A stretch of DNA of 64,000 nt from Hymenobacter sp. BT559 (lineage in GTDB: Bacteria; Bacteroidota; Bacteroidia; Cytophagales; Hymenobacteraceae): NCBI RefSeq assembly GCF_016427535.1, contig NZ_JAELXV010000001.1, positions 1,364,001 through 1,428,000 on the forward strand, read 5' to 3'. A program made the position numbers and the translations under genes. This document shows, in pieces, positions 39,701-47,201 of the stretch; position 1 is the first letter of the stretch, and every line of letters starts with the position of its first letter. The notes under the pieces are model-generated. The model was given only the letters and a program-made list of their open reading frames with translations. It was not told the origin of the DNA and searched no databases.

Positions 39701-41009
39701 GGCCGTGCGGCTGTACTTCGACCGCAGCAAGCTCGAAATCATTCTGACTAACCTGCTGGCCAACTCTTTTAAGTACACCCCTGAGGGCGGGCGCATTGAG
39801 CTGGCGGCCACGGTGGTGGGCACGCCGGGCAGCGAAGCTGTGTTTGAGCAGGGGCAGCCTGTGGGCAACTACCTAGAGATAAGCGTAGTCGATACTGGCG
39901 CCGGTATCCAGGCCAGTGAGCTGGCGCACATCTTTGACCCCTACTACCAGGCCTCGCACACCGATACGCTGCGCATGACGGGCACCGGCATTGGGCTGTC
40001 CTTGGTCAAGCAGTTTGCCGAGCGGCACGGGGGCAGCATTGTGGTGGCGAGCGAGGTAGGGGTGGGCACCACGTTTCGGCTGCGGCTGCCCTTCGGCCAA
40101 GCCCACTTGCAGCCCGGCGACCTAGTGCCCGATACTGAGCAGCCCGAGCCGCTGGCGCCCGCGCTTCTCGCGCCCGAGGCGCTAGACCTGCCCAACGAGC
40201 CCGTGACCCTGGCCGCGCGCCCCCGCCTGCTGGTGGTGGAAGACAACGACGAGGTGCGCCAGTATTTGCAGCAGCTCTTCGCTGCCGACTACGAGGTACT
40301 GGCTGCCGCCGATGGCCTCGAAGGCTGGCAACTGGCCCTAGGTCAGGCTCCCACTCTGGTTATCAGCGATGTGATGATGCCCAATAGCGATGGCCTGGAG
40401 CTGTGCCAGCGCCTCAAGCAGCATCCCAAAACCAGCCACGTGCCGGTGCTGCTGCTCACGGCGCGCACGGCTGCCCTGCACGAGGTCGAAGGCCTCGACC
40501 TAGGGGCCGACGACTACGTGCCCAAGCCCTTCAACCCACTGGTGCTGCAAGCCAAGGTGGCTGCGCTGTTGCGCAACCGCCACCAGTTGCGCGAGTACTA
40601 CCAGCGCCAGCTGCTGCTCGAACCCACCGAGGTCATTATCCCCGACGCCGACCGCACCTTCCTAGAGCAGGCTATGCGCACCGTGGAGGCCCACCTCACT
40701 GACCCAGCCTTTAGCGTGTTGGTACTGGCCGAGGCGCTGTGCATGAGCCAGTCGGTGATGTACCGCCGCATCAAGAGTATCACGGGCCAAACTACGGTTG
40801 AATTCATTCGGGATGTGCGTATGAAGCGCGCTGCCCAGTTACTGGCCCACAGCAGCTTGCGGGTGTCCGAAATAGCCTTCGAGGTAGGAGTGGAGAACGT
40901 GAAGTACTTCCGAAAGACCTTCCAGAAAATCTACGGTATGGCTCCCACTGAGTACGCCCGCCAGCACCGCCCCGCCCGCGAAGCGGCGCTTGTGGACGAG
41001 GACGAGTAG
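36744..41009 (+). CDS. Hybrid two-component system regulator (HTCS)
   Basis: A 1421-residue one-protein sensor-regulator. After a signal peptide (ending GLGAQAQD) comes a two-bladed set of beta-propeller repeats (FIWIGTNRGIDRYD, LWVGTENSGLSRYD and many similar) to about residue 750. A Y_Y_Y domain (HYAYRLLGYNQGWVSPGPGQ) and one membrane helix (WWAYLLYASALVGAVVLY) follow. The kinase has the H box VSHELRTPLTLIL near 887 and its ATPase domain. The receiver has VVEDNDEVR and phosphoacceptor Asp in VISDVMMP near 1207, and an AraC-type DNA-binding domain ends the protein. Such proteins bind a specific oligosaccharide in the periplasm and activate their PUL; here the divergent GH35 and susCD genes are the expected targets. 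Confidence 0.95.
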   Translation: MNRLRRFQWVRLLLGLLLWGAGLGAQAQDTPPGEFRFEHITVDQGLSHSDAMCMAQDHDGFIWIGTNRGIDRYDGYGLKSYALPINPRNGQSSNRISALLAAPGRQLWVGTENSGLSRYDADHDTFMPLGTQVLPPAYRALGARLAQADVKALTTDAQGRLWVGTAQDGLFVLTFDKQGQPAALRQLPPTAAGRPPLAGITSLAIDADGQAWVGTKSGGLVLVRTTEPALPVEATSLTMPVSALTLDRRGDLWVGTERQIFWIPAASRRTGHALAGHALPHHYPLIQALHLDSLGRLWAGTLYGLYVWEAGVVTGTAPPLRTARPTLFLPRDGEVHGLNSERVHQIFEGRDQLVWLCASAGGLNKVDLRQRAFGHLRHQLTGQPALSNANNYINAIYKEEATNTLWLGSRNGVSAYDLGRHTYRSYLNQQSDTVRGVDVATIFRTADGTLWFGTRDNGLVALRRTGGREQLTTYRRLPGGFDLAASSIEHLAQDGQGTLWVATFSQGLFRLGPDGRLLAHYDAPHAGLPTSRFTYLLYDAGRDVLWASTRNAGLLKLRPTADSLLLLRQFAYDARAAEGLRVNYVWPLLLGKNGDLWLGTIGGGLHQLTTDAQGRDVVRPYSRYLPESDVESLLADEAGNLWVGGTGLYRFTPATRRYLRYDVADGLQSNAFKIGAAARGADGTLYFGGINGINYFQPWAIQANPTPPVVQLTGLRVVNQPVAVGQPFNGRVLLPRALSQPQTVTIRAAENDFSVEFVALNYTNPQKNHYAYRLLGYNQGWVSPGPGQRTASFANLPPGRYTLEVKADNGEGVWSPRPATMQFEVLAPWYKTWWAYLLYASALVGAVVLYRRTEITKQNLRNKLALEHLMVEKEKELTNLKLGFFTNVSHELRTPLTLILGPMEEIIGSSAPIHHLRDKVLLMHRQTRKLFDLVNQLLDFRKVETGNVPLRASYANVVRALTDIFSVFEQKATERRITYLLDVPAEAVRLYFDRSKLEIILTNLLANSFKYTPEGGRIELAATVVGTPGSEAVFEQGQPVGNYLEISVVDTGAGIQASELAHIFDPYYQASHTDTLRMTGTGIGLSLVKQFAERHGGSIVVASEVGVGTTFRLRLPFGQAHLQPGDLVPDTEQPEPLAPALLAPEALDLPNEPVTLAARPRLLVVEDNDEVRQYLQQLFAADYEVLAAADGLEGWQLALGQAPTLVISDVMMPNSDGLELCQRLKQHPKTSHVPVLLLTARTAALHEVEGLDLGADDYVPKPFNPLVLQAKVAALLRNRHQLREYYQRQLLLEPTEVIIPDADRTFLEQAMRTVEAHLTDPAFSVLVLAEALCMSQSVMYRRIKSITGQTTVEFIRDVRMKRAAQLLAHSSLRVSEIAFEVGVENVKYFRKTFQKIYGMAPTEYARQHRPAREAALVDEDE

Positions 41010-41034
41010 GAGGGCTATTGCTAAAATGACGTTT

Positions 41035-41115
41035 GTCGTTGCGAGCGCAGCGAAGCAATCGCATCTGTTCAGCCGCGCTGCTCAAGTGCGATTGCTTCGC
41101 TGAGCTCGCAATGAC
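41035..41115. repeat. Intergenic inverted repeat, family 2
   Basis: The 29-base arms 41035-41063 and 41087-41115 are inverted copies with two mismatches, containing GCGAAGCAATCGCA. It separates the convergent HTCS and thioesterase genes and may act as a terminator for both. Confidence 0.85.
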
Positions 41116-41128
41116 AGATGATTGTATT

Positions 41129-41539
41129 TTAGCCCTGCACTAGCTCCACGCCCGAGCGTACCGGCACGGGGCGGCGGTGCTCGTCAACGGCCACAAACGT
41201 GAATAGGCCCGTAACGGCCAGCTGGCGGTCCTCCGAGTACATCTGCTCGACATAGAGCTCGACGCGCACCTGCACGCTGGTGTTGCCCACGCGGGCGATG
41301 TTGCCGATGAGCTCGACGAGCGAGCCGCCCGGGATGGGATGCGTAAAATCGACCTTGTCGGACGAAACGGTCACCATCTTGAGGCGCGAAAAGCGGGTGG
41401 CCGTGATGAAGGCCACCTCATCCATGAGCATGAGCGTGGCGCCGCCAAAGAGAGTGTCGTAGTGGTTGGTGGTGTTAGGAAATACAGCTTTAAAAATGCG
41501 CGTTTCGGCGCGGGCAATCTGGTCGGCGAGGGAGTTCAT
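41129..41539 (-). CDS. Acyl-CoA thioesterase (hotdog fold, YciA-like)
   Basis: A 136-residue single hotdog-domain protein. The family signature is visible as NHYDTLFGGATLMLMDEVAFITATRFS, with the usual Asp in the central helix (LMDEVA), followed by VDFTHPIPGGSLVELIGNIARVGNTSVQVRVE. It hydrolyses acyl-CoA thioesters; the chain-length preference is unknown. It is cytoplasmic, with no signal. The neighbouring fragment of metE lies downstream on the same strand direction, but there is no evidence of an operon. Confidence 0.9.
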   Translation of the reverse strand: MNSLADQIARAETRIFKAVFPNTTNHYDTLFGGATLMLMDEVAFITATRFSRLKMVTVSSDKVDFTHPIPGGSLVELIGNIARVGNTSVQVRVELYVEQMYSEDRQLAVTGLFTFVAVDEHRRPVPVRSGVELVQG

Positions 41540-41649
41540 AAAACTTCAAAAACAGCTTTAACACACAAAATAACGGCTTAGTGAGGGCACGCAGCGCCCT
41601 AAAAGGCCGGGCGATACGGTGGCCGCCCACCCCCTAGGTCGGTGCCAGG

Positions 41650-42069
41650 CTAGCTAACCGGCTGCAAAGCGGCTACTTGTCGCAGCTGCGTGGCGGCCTC
41701 CACCATTTGGCGCAGGGCGGCCTCAGTTTTGGGCCATTTGCGGGTTTTTAGGCCGCAGTCGGGGTTCACCCACAGGTCCTCGGCGGGCAGGATGGCCTGG
41801 GCTTTTTCGAGCAACGCCACCATCTCGTCCACGGTGGGCACGCGGGGCGAGTGGATGTCGTACACGCCCGGCCCAATCTGGTTGGGATATTGGAAGTCGG
41901 CGAAGGCGGCGAGCAGCTACATCTGCGAGCGCGGGGTTTCCATGGTTATCACGTCGGCATCGAGGGCCGCGATGGCGAGCAGCATGTCGTTGAACTCCAA
42001 GCAGCACATATGGGTGTGAATCTGCGTGTCGTCGCGCACGCCCGACGTGGCCACCCCGAAGGCCCGGTC
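41650..42069 (-). pseudogene. metE: Remnant of metE (cobalamin-independent methionine synthase)
   Basis: Only the last roughly 140 codons remain. The reading frame begins inside the domain at [10 protein letters not shown], continues through [15 protein letters not shown] and [16 protein letters not shown], hits a TAG stop at 41917-41919, and resumes in the same frame with [27 protein letters not shown] and [12 protein letters not shown]. Intact MetE has Glu at the stop position (MELLxAF). The zinc ligands of this region (His and Cys in HTHMC, Glu in METP, Cys in NPDCG) are all still present, so decay is recent. The first roughly 600 codons are missing from the upstream DNA, which contains another gene. 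Confidence 0.92.
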
Positions 42070-42237
42070 CGCCCTTGAGTGCGGTAAAAAGCTAGGAAAA
42101 TTCGGTATTAAAGCTAGGTAGCAGTACCGCAGGTAGGAGGTAAGGCCAGTACTTTGCGAAGGCTGCCTAGGTGGCCCTGCGCTACGAAAGCAACTGCTTG
42201 ACGAATAACCTTTCTTCCCTAACCTGTCCTTATATAT

Positions 42238-42510
42238 ATGAATGCACCTTGCCAACATCTGCAGGCGCTCGACCTGCGCCACCTCAAGCACGATACCCAG
42301 CACGTGTGCCCCGAGTGCGTGGCCCTGGGCGATACCTGGGTGCACCTGCGCATCTGCCAGCAGTGCGGCCACGTGGGCTGCTGCGACGATTCGAAGAATA
42401 AGCACGCTACCAAACACTTCCATGCCACGCAGCACCCCGTCATCACTTCGGCGCAACCCGGCGAGCGCTGGGCTTGGTGCTACCTCGACCAGTCGTTTGG
42501 GGAGTATTAG
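42238..42510 (+). CDS. UBP-type zinc finger protein
   Basis: A 90-residue protein consisting of little more than a ZnF-UBP domain. The metal ligands are visible: [11 protein letters not shown], then [15 protein letters not shown], then [13 protein letters not shown] and a C-terminal WAWCYLDQ. In eukaryotes this finger binds the free C terminus of ubiquitin; in bacteria stand-alone copies are fairly common and their role is unknown. The first ATG in this frame was used; another reading one base-frame over is a shadow. It lies next to the metE remnant, and the recombination that removed metE may have brought the two together. Confidence 0.85.
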   Translation: MNAPCQHLQALDLRHLKHDTQHVCPECVALGDTWVHLRICQQCGHVGCCDDSKNKHATKHFHATQHPVITSAQPGERWAWCYLDQSFGEY

Positions 42511-42517
42511 CCCCTAA

Positions 42518-42548
42518 GAGTAGTGGCCTGGGGTAAGGGCCACTACTC
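42518..42548. terminator. Hairpin between the UBP zinc finger and reductase genes
   Basis: GAGTAGTGGCC and GGCCACTACTC flank a short loop after the stop of the zinc finger gene. No strong T-run follows, but it sits between two convergent genes, as a terminator would. Confidence 0.7.
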
Positions 42549-42559
42549 TCACAATAAGC

Positions 42560-43294
42560 CTACTTGTCGCCGCGTTGCGACCCGTACTGCTTTATCATGG
42601 CTTCTTCCTGCTTCACGTGGTTGGCGGCAAATTCCTTGCGCTGCTCCTCCGTGCGCTGGGTGCCTAAGTCGGCCAGCTGCTTTTTAAGCTCTGCGCCCGG
42701 CAGGTCGGCGCCGTACACGGGCGTGCCGGGTTGCTGGCGCCACGACTCGTGCAGGCTGCCATTGTCGACGGCGTCGAAGCCTAGCTCCTCCACCAGCGCC
42801 ATCACTTTTTGTTTGGCGGCAGCATCGTCGCCGGCCACAGGCAGGCCTACGCGGCCGGGCGTGCCGACGGGTTTGCCCGCGCTGCCCAGGCTCGTGAAGG
42901 AGATATTATTGAACACCTTCACCACCGGGCGGCCTAGGTGCTGCTGCACCCACTCGCTCTCGGTGAGGTCGCCATGCTCTAGCTCGGGTAGGTGGCCATC
43001 GCGCAGCAGCGGGTAGTAGTTGCTGGTGTCAATGATGGGTACATCGGCCGGCACGCCCGCAAATAGGTCTTTGGGCAGGTCAGGAATTTTTATCAGTGGG
43101 ATGGTCACGATAACCAGGTCCTTGTCGCGGGCGGCGTCGTGGGCCGTAACGGGGGTAGCGCCCGTTTTTTCGGCCAAGTCTTTTAGCGTCTCGGGGCCGC
43201 GCGAGTTGGCGATAGCTACCGTGTGGCCTAGCTGGGTGAGGCGGCCGGCAAGGGTGCCGCCAATGTAGCCAGCCCCAATAATTCCAATTTTCAT
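42560..43294 (-). CDS. NADP-dependent F420-reductase-like oxidoreductase
   Basis: A 244-residue protein starting at the ATG before MKIGIIGAGYIGGTLAGRL, the Rossmann nucleotide-binding motif GxGxxG followed by ANSRGPE, which favours NADP. The rest (VVKVFNNISFTSLG, GLPVAGDDAAAKQKVMALVEELGFDAVD) matches the NADPH-dependent F420 reductase-like family, found in many bacteria lacking F420. The true substrate is probably a ferric or quinone-type acceptor, or unknown. The upstream ATG adds 15 residues and breaks the usual pattern of this family. Confidence 0.85.
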   Translation of the reverse strand: MKIGIIGAGYIGGTLAGRLTQLGHTVAIANSRGPETLKDLAEKTGATPVTAHDAARDKDLVIVTIPLIKIPDLPKDLFAGVPADVPIIDTSNYYPLLRDGHLPELEHGDLTESEWVQQHLGRPVVKVFNNISFTSLGSAGKPVGTPGRVGLPVAGDDAAAKQKVMALVEELGFDAVDNGSLHESWRQQPGTPVYGADLPGAELKKQLADLGTQRTEEQRKEFAANHVKQEEAMIKQYGSQRGDK

Positions 43295-43394
43295 CTTACT
43301 TAAACTGAAGGGTGAGCCAGCGGCCGAGTGCCGCTGCAAGCACTTATAACAGCCAAGGGCGCGTTTTGCTTAGGGCCGGCCGCTGGGCCGTGCC

Positions 43395-43952
43395 CTAGGG
43401 CTGGGGCGTGAAAAGAAGCTTTTCTACCGGAAAGCCCAGGTTGCGGGCCCGCCCAATGAGGCGCTGCCGGATGTCAGGGGCCAGCTGCGGCTGGCGGCTC
43501 AGCAGCCAGAGGCTCTTGCGGCTCGGTTCGCCCACCAGCGCATACTGGTAGTCGGCCTGGTCAAGGTCTAGTATCCAGTAGTCGCCCTCAAAAGGCCAGA
43601 AAAACTGCACCTTAAGCTTGGCATTAGTAGCATCGATGGGGCGGGCGGTGGCGGTGGCTATTTTCACTGGGCCGTCCACATCTCCCTTTCGGCAGGTATT
43701 CACTACCCGTATTTTGTCATTGGCGTGGCGCGAGTAGTCGGCCGTTACGTGCATGCAGTTTTTCTCAAACGGCACGGGCAGGCGGGCTACTTCGTACCAG
43801 CGCCCGAGGTAGCGCGCTAGGTCAACATGCGCCACGGTGGGCAGCGGCGCGTAGCTTTTGCGGCGCAGGTATAGGTAAGCAGCTCCGGCCGCCGCTGTGG
43901 CGGCCACGGCCGCGAGCAAGGGCGCTGGCCGGCGGCTAGGTTGGTTGGTCAT
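43395..43952 (-). CDS. Lipocalin family protein (Blc-like)
   Basis: A 185-residue protein with an N-terminal hydrophobic anchor (LLAAVAATAAAGAAYLYLRR) rather than a lipobox. The lipocalin signature VDLARYLGRWYEVARLPVPFEKN is clear, then TADYSRHANDKIRVVNTCRKG and FWPFEGDYWILDLDQADYQYALVGEPSRKSLWLLSRQP, all conserved in bacterial Blc. These barrels bind lysophospholipids or fatty acids and are linked to membrane stress. The anchor suggests attachment to the inner membrane facing the periplasm. Confidence 0.92.
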   Translation of the reverse strand: MTNQPSRRPAPLLAAVAATAAAGAAYLYLRRKSYAPLPTVAHVDLARYLGRWYEVARLPVPFEKNCMHVTADYSRHANDKIRVVNTCRKGDVDGPVKIATATARPIDATNAKLKVQFFWPFEGDYWILDLDQADYQYALVGEPSRKSLWLLSRQPQLAPDIRQRLIGRARNLGFPVEKLLFTPQP

Positions 43953-44206
43953 GGTGTGCTATATAAAAAAAGGTAACGGTCAACGGGTCAGCTTCGACAC
44001 CAGCTGGCTGAGCGGTATACGGCCCCAACCTGCTAAATGCTACCTAGAATACTCATTAGTACTGCGTCAACTTGAGCTGAGACAGTGCGTGTTGCACAAT
44101 ACTTACTACTCCTAGTTGCTATATTCAACTTGCTACCCCTATATTTAAGCTGTTAAAATTAAGGTTCTCTATATTTTTTCCTTTTATCGATTAGCTACTA
44201 CTTGTC
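43953..44206. other. AT-rich intergenic region upstream of the GAF gene
   Basis: There are 254 bases without a gene between two divergent genes. The last 100 bases are strongly AT-rich, as expected of a promoter region, but no unambiguous TAnnTTTG element was found. Nothing else was recognised. Confidence 0.4.
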
Positions 44207-44923
44207 ATGACAATGACTCCCTCTTTTCTGCTGCCGGCTAATGAACTCAGGCGCCTGCATACGCTTCAGAACTATGACATTCTGCATTCGTTGCCGGAAA
44301 CGCTGTTTACCGAGGTAGTCGAGCTAGCGGCTACGCTGTTCAATGTGCCCATTTCACTGATTGCCCTTGTGGCGGCCGATGAAGTGCAGTACAAAGCCGC
44401 GCATGGCCTGCCCGGCCTGCGGAGCCAGCCGCGCGTAGAGGCCATCTGCGCGCTGGCCGTGAAGGAGGAGCAGGCTGTGGTATTTACCGACCTAGCGCAC
44501 AGCCACGCCCTTACAATGGAAGCCGAAGCAGCCGCCCATGCCAAGGGCCTGCGCTTTTACGCAGGCGCCCCCCTGCGCGCCGCCGATGGGCACTGCATTG
44601 GCACGTTTTGCATCATCGACCGGCAGCCGCGCTCCTTTAGTGCGGCCGAGCAGCAACTGCTCGAGCAGCATGCGCAGCTAGTGGCGAGGCTGATAGCAGT
44701 GCGGCAGCAGTGCCTGGCCCACCCGGCGCAGGGAGAAACGCACTGGCATAAGGTGCGCACCGAGCTAGCCTGGGACGTGCAAGCCCTGATAGCGCTGGTG
44801 CGCTACCTGGCCACGTATTCGGGCACGCATATTCCCGTCCCTACTGATGTGCTGGCGCTGATGAGCCGGCGGCTTCAAGAGCTGCACGGCAAGCTGGCCG
44901 ATGTCCCCGCGGAGCCGCTGTAG
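44207..44923 (+). CDS. GAF domain-containing protein
   Basis: A 238-residue cytoplasmic protein with one GAF domain covering about residues 25-165: LFNVPISLIALVAADEVQYKAAHGLPG, AICALAVKEEQAVVFTDLAHS and GLRFYAGAPLRAADGHCIGTFCIIDRQPRSFSAAEQQLLEQHAQLVARL are standard. The C-terminal 70 residues are helical and carry no recognised output domain. Such proteins occur beside kinases or cyclases, but none is adjacent here. The ligand is unknown. Downstream inverted arms AGCCCAAG/CTTGGGCT (around 44922-44966) may end the transcript. Confidence 0.85.
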   Translation: MTMTPSFLLPANELRRLHTLQNYDILHSLPETLFTEVVELAATLFNVPISLIALVAADEVQYKAAHGLPGLRSQPRVEAICALAVKEEQAVVFTDLAHSHALTMEAEAAAHAKGLRFYAGAPLRAADGHCIGTFCIIDRQPRSFSAAEQQLLEQHAQLVARLIAVRQQCLAHPAQGETHWHKVRTELAWDVQALIALVRYLATYSGTHIPVPTDVLALMSRRLQELHGKLADVPAEPL

Positions 44924-45019
44924 CCCAAGCGCAACATACCGCCAACAGGCCTGCTTTCTTGGGCTAGGCGCCTGTTTGGGTACCTAGGGCGTGCGGCCGC
45001 GAGCGGGGGCGGGGCAACT

Positions 45020-45047
45020 TTTGTAGCGAGCGAGGCGGTTAGCTTTG
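45020..45047 (+). promoter_or_regulatory. Candidate promoter of the GH53 gene
   Basis: TAGCTTTG at 45040-45047 matches TAnnTTTG exactly, with TTTG at 45020-45023 upstream. The 16-base spacing is shorter than usual. It lies 80 bp before the GH53 start. The AGGGGGC/TTTTTCGGCA block of the PUL is not present here. Confidence 0.45.
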
Positions 45048-45126
45048 CCTCCTTCTACTACAAACTAGCCCGGTGCTGTGGCCGCCACAGCTGGCCGCGA
45101 TAGCCCCGGGCTGCTCTTCCGCAAGT

Positions 45127-46218
45127 ATGACATTTTTTGCTTTGGCCGCCCGGCGTGCAGGGCTGGTGCTAGGGGCTGCTTGGTGCACCGCCTCGCTGCT
45201 GGCCGCGCCCGCCACCGCCCAAACCTTTGCCAAGGGCGCCGACGTAGGCTGGCTCCAGCAGATGGAAGCCACTGGCTACGTATTCTATAATGAGCAAGGC
45301 CAACCCCAGGACTGCTTTGCGATTCTGAAAGCCCAGGGTATCAATTCGATTCGCCTGCGGGTGTTCGTCAACCCCTCCGATGACAAGGCCAGCGGGCACT
45401 GCAGCCCCGCCGAGGTAGTAGCCATGGCCAAGCGGGCGCACGACCTAGGCTTCCGGCTCATGATAGACTTCCACTACAGCGACACCTGGGCCGACCCCGG
45501 CAAGCAGGCCAAGCCCGCCGCCTGGGTTAGCCATCCCTTTCCGCAGCTGCTGGCCGATGTGTACGACCACACCTTCAGCACTATGACTATGCTGAAAGCC
45601 GCTGGCGTCACGCCCGAGTGGGTGCAGGTAGGCAACGAGATACCGGGTGGCATGCTCTGGCCCGAAGGCAGCACCAAAAACTTTGCGCAGCTCGCCCAGC
45701 TCATTACCAAAGGCTATGAGGCCGTGAAGGCGGTGAGCCCCACGTCCAAGGTAATTGTGCACCTAGACCGCGGCAACGACAACGCCATGTACCGGTCGTT
45801 TTTCGACAGCCTGACTAGCCTAGGCGGCAAGTTTGACGTTATCGGCATGTCGTACTACCCCTACTGGCTCAAGCAAGATTACACAGCCTCCATTGCCAAC
45901 CTGCGCACCAATCTGCTCGATATGGTGAGCCGCTACCCCGGCAAGGAGGTGGTGGTGGCCGAGGTGGGCGGCGACTACACCGCCGTGCAAAACACCTACG
46001 ACATGCTGGTGGCCACCCAGCAGGCCGTGCGCGCCGTGCCCAAGGGCAAAGGCCTAGGCGTATTTTACTGGGAGCCGGAGGGCGCCAAAAGCTGGAGCGG
46101 CTACCAGCTCAGCGCCTGGGGCGACGACGGTAAGCCTTCGCCGGCCCTCAAAGCGTTTTTGGTAGACAAGCCTAAAGCCAAATCCACAAAGCCACAGCCC
46201 GCCAGAAAACCCAAATAG
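45127..46218 (+). CDS. Glycoside hydrolase family 53 endo-beta-1,4-galactanase
   Basis: A 363-residue secreted enzyme; the ATG at 45127 was preferred to an upstream GTG because it directly precedes a signal peptide ending in PATAQT. GH53 is clear: FAKGADVGWLQQMEATGYVF, FRLMIDFHYSDTWADPGKQ, the acid/base Glu171 in VGNEIPGGMLWPEG and the nucleophile Glu279 in VVVAEVGGDYT. It cuts beta-1,4-galactan of pectic arabinogalactan type I. The gene is 4 kb from the HTCS regulator and functionally belongs with the galactan PUL, although several unrelated genes lie between. A Lys-rich tail follows the catalytic domain. Confidence 0.93.
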   Translation: MTFFALAARRAGLVLGAAWCTASLLAAPATAQTFAKGADVGWLQQMEATGYVFYNEQGQPQDCFAILKAQGINSIRLRVFVNPSDDKASGHCSPAEVVAMAKRAHDLGFRLMIDFHYSDTWADPGKQAKPAAWVSHPFPQLLADVYDHTFSTMTMLKAAGVTPEWVQVGNEIPGGMLWPEGSTKNFAQLAQLITKGYEAVKAVSPTSKVIVHLDRGNDNAMYRSFFDSLTSLGGKFDVIGMSYYPYWLKQDYTASIANLRTNLLDMVSRYPGKEVVVAEVGGDYTAVQNTYDMLVATQQAVRAVPKGKGLGVFYWEPEGAKSWSGYQLSAWGDDGKPSPALKAFLVDKPKAKSTKPQPARKPK

Positions 46219-46334
46219 CACGGCCAGCGAAAGCGGGCAGCAGCCGTGCTGGCGTCATGTCGAAGACTACACTGCTGCCCGCCCTGGCGAAAAATTACAC
46301 CTAGGAGCTAAAAGTAGGGGCGAGTTTCTTTTTT

Positions 46335-46362
46335 GCTGTAATTGGCCTAGGCTAATTACAGC
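46335..46362. repeat. Palindrome centred on CCTAGG at the M48-like gene end
   Basis: GCTGTAATT / AATTACAGC arms surround GGCCTAGGCT, forming a 28-base near-perfect palindrome that overlaps the last codons and stop of the metallopeptidase gene. It sits between two convergent genes and may act as a terminator or protein-binding site. Confidence 0.65.
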
Positions 46363-47081
46363 TCACCGCTTGCATCCTTGGCCAACGCGGCCAGTTGGTT
46401 TTGTCTAAGAGCTTGGTGGTGCTGGCGCCAGTCGGGCATCGCCTGTGTCAGTAGGTGCCAAAAGCGCGCGGTGTGCAGGCGCTCATGCAAGTGCGTCAGC
46501 TCGTGCACCACTACGTATTCAAGGCAGGGTAGGGGCCACTGGCTCAGCTCTAGGCTCAGCCAGATGCGTCGGGCGCGGATGCTGCACGTGCCCCAGCGCG
46601 TTTTCATTTGCTTGATGCCCCAGGCCGCCGCTTGTGCCCCCACCACGGGCTCCCACTTGGCCAGTAGGCCCGGCACCTGAGCTTGCAGCTGCGCCCGGCG
46701 CCATCGCGCCAGTACCAGCGCCCGCTGCGCCGACGTGGCACCTAGAGGCACATGCAGGTGCAGCTCGCCGGCTCCTAGGTGCACCTGGGGCCGCCCTGCC
46801 TGCTCGTGCACGCACAAGCGCAGCGCCTGGCCCTGGTAGTAGTGCGTTTCGCCGGTTGCGTAGTGCAGTGCTGGGGCAGGCGTACGCTGCTGAAAAGCCG
46901 CTTGGTGCTTCCGAATCCAGCTTTGCTTGCGTAACACTACTTCCCGAATAGTGGCCTCGGTAGTGCGCAGCGGCACCGTGATGCGCAAGCTGCCCTGCGG
47001 CGGCAAAATGGTAAGCCGCAGCTGGCGCACCGATTTGCGAACCACCTCCGCCCGAATATCCTCAATAAACAGTTCGCGCAT
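46356..47081 (-). CDS. YgjP-like (DUF45) metallopeptidase
   Basis: A 241-residue protein of the YgjP/DUF45 family. The zinc motif is in the C-terminal half: VVHELTHLHERLHTARFWHLL (HExxH plus a downstream His). WGTCSIRARRIWLSLELSQWP just before it is the other strong family signature. The N-terminal domain (IRAEVVRKSVRQLRLTILPP) is a beta-rich domain often listed as DUF45. The family includes proposed UTP pyrophosphatases and SprT-like proteases; the substrate here is unknown. No signal peptide is present. Confidence 0.85.
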   Translation of the reverse strand: MRELFIEDIRAEVVRKSVRQLRLTILPPQGSLRITVPLRTTEATIREVVLRKQSWIRKHQAAFQQRTPAPALHYATGETHYYQGQALRLCVHEQAGRPQVHLGAGELHLHVPLGATSAQRALVLARWRRAQLQAQVPGLLAKWEPVVGAQAAAWGIKQMKTRWGTCSIRARRIWLSLELSQWPLPCLEYVVVHELTHLHERLHTARFWHLLTQAMPDWRQHHQALRQNQLAALAKDASGEL

Positions 47082-47201
47082 AACCTAGGGCTAGGCCCCA
47101 CCAAGAAGCCCAGCACCTGAGCATGCAGCGGCAAAAATAACAGGCTCTTCTTTAGCTAGGGAATACCTAGGCACCTAGACCGAGGCTGGCCTCACGGGTT
47201 G

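Noticed and set aside
42242..42517. Second open frame overlapping the UBP zinc finger gene
   Set aside because: It is a frame-shifted reading of the same region, without the Cys/His ligand spacing of the zinc finger.
44590..44612. Sigma-54-like sequence TGGCACGTTTTGC in the GAF gene
   Set aside because: The spacing between the GG and GC elements is too short, and it lies inside a coding region.
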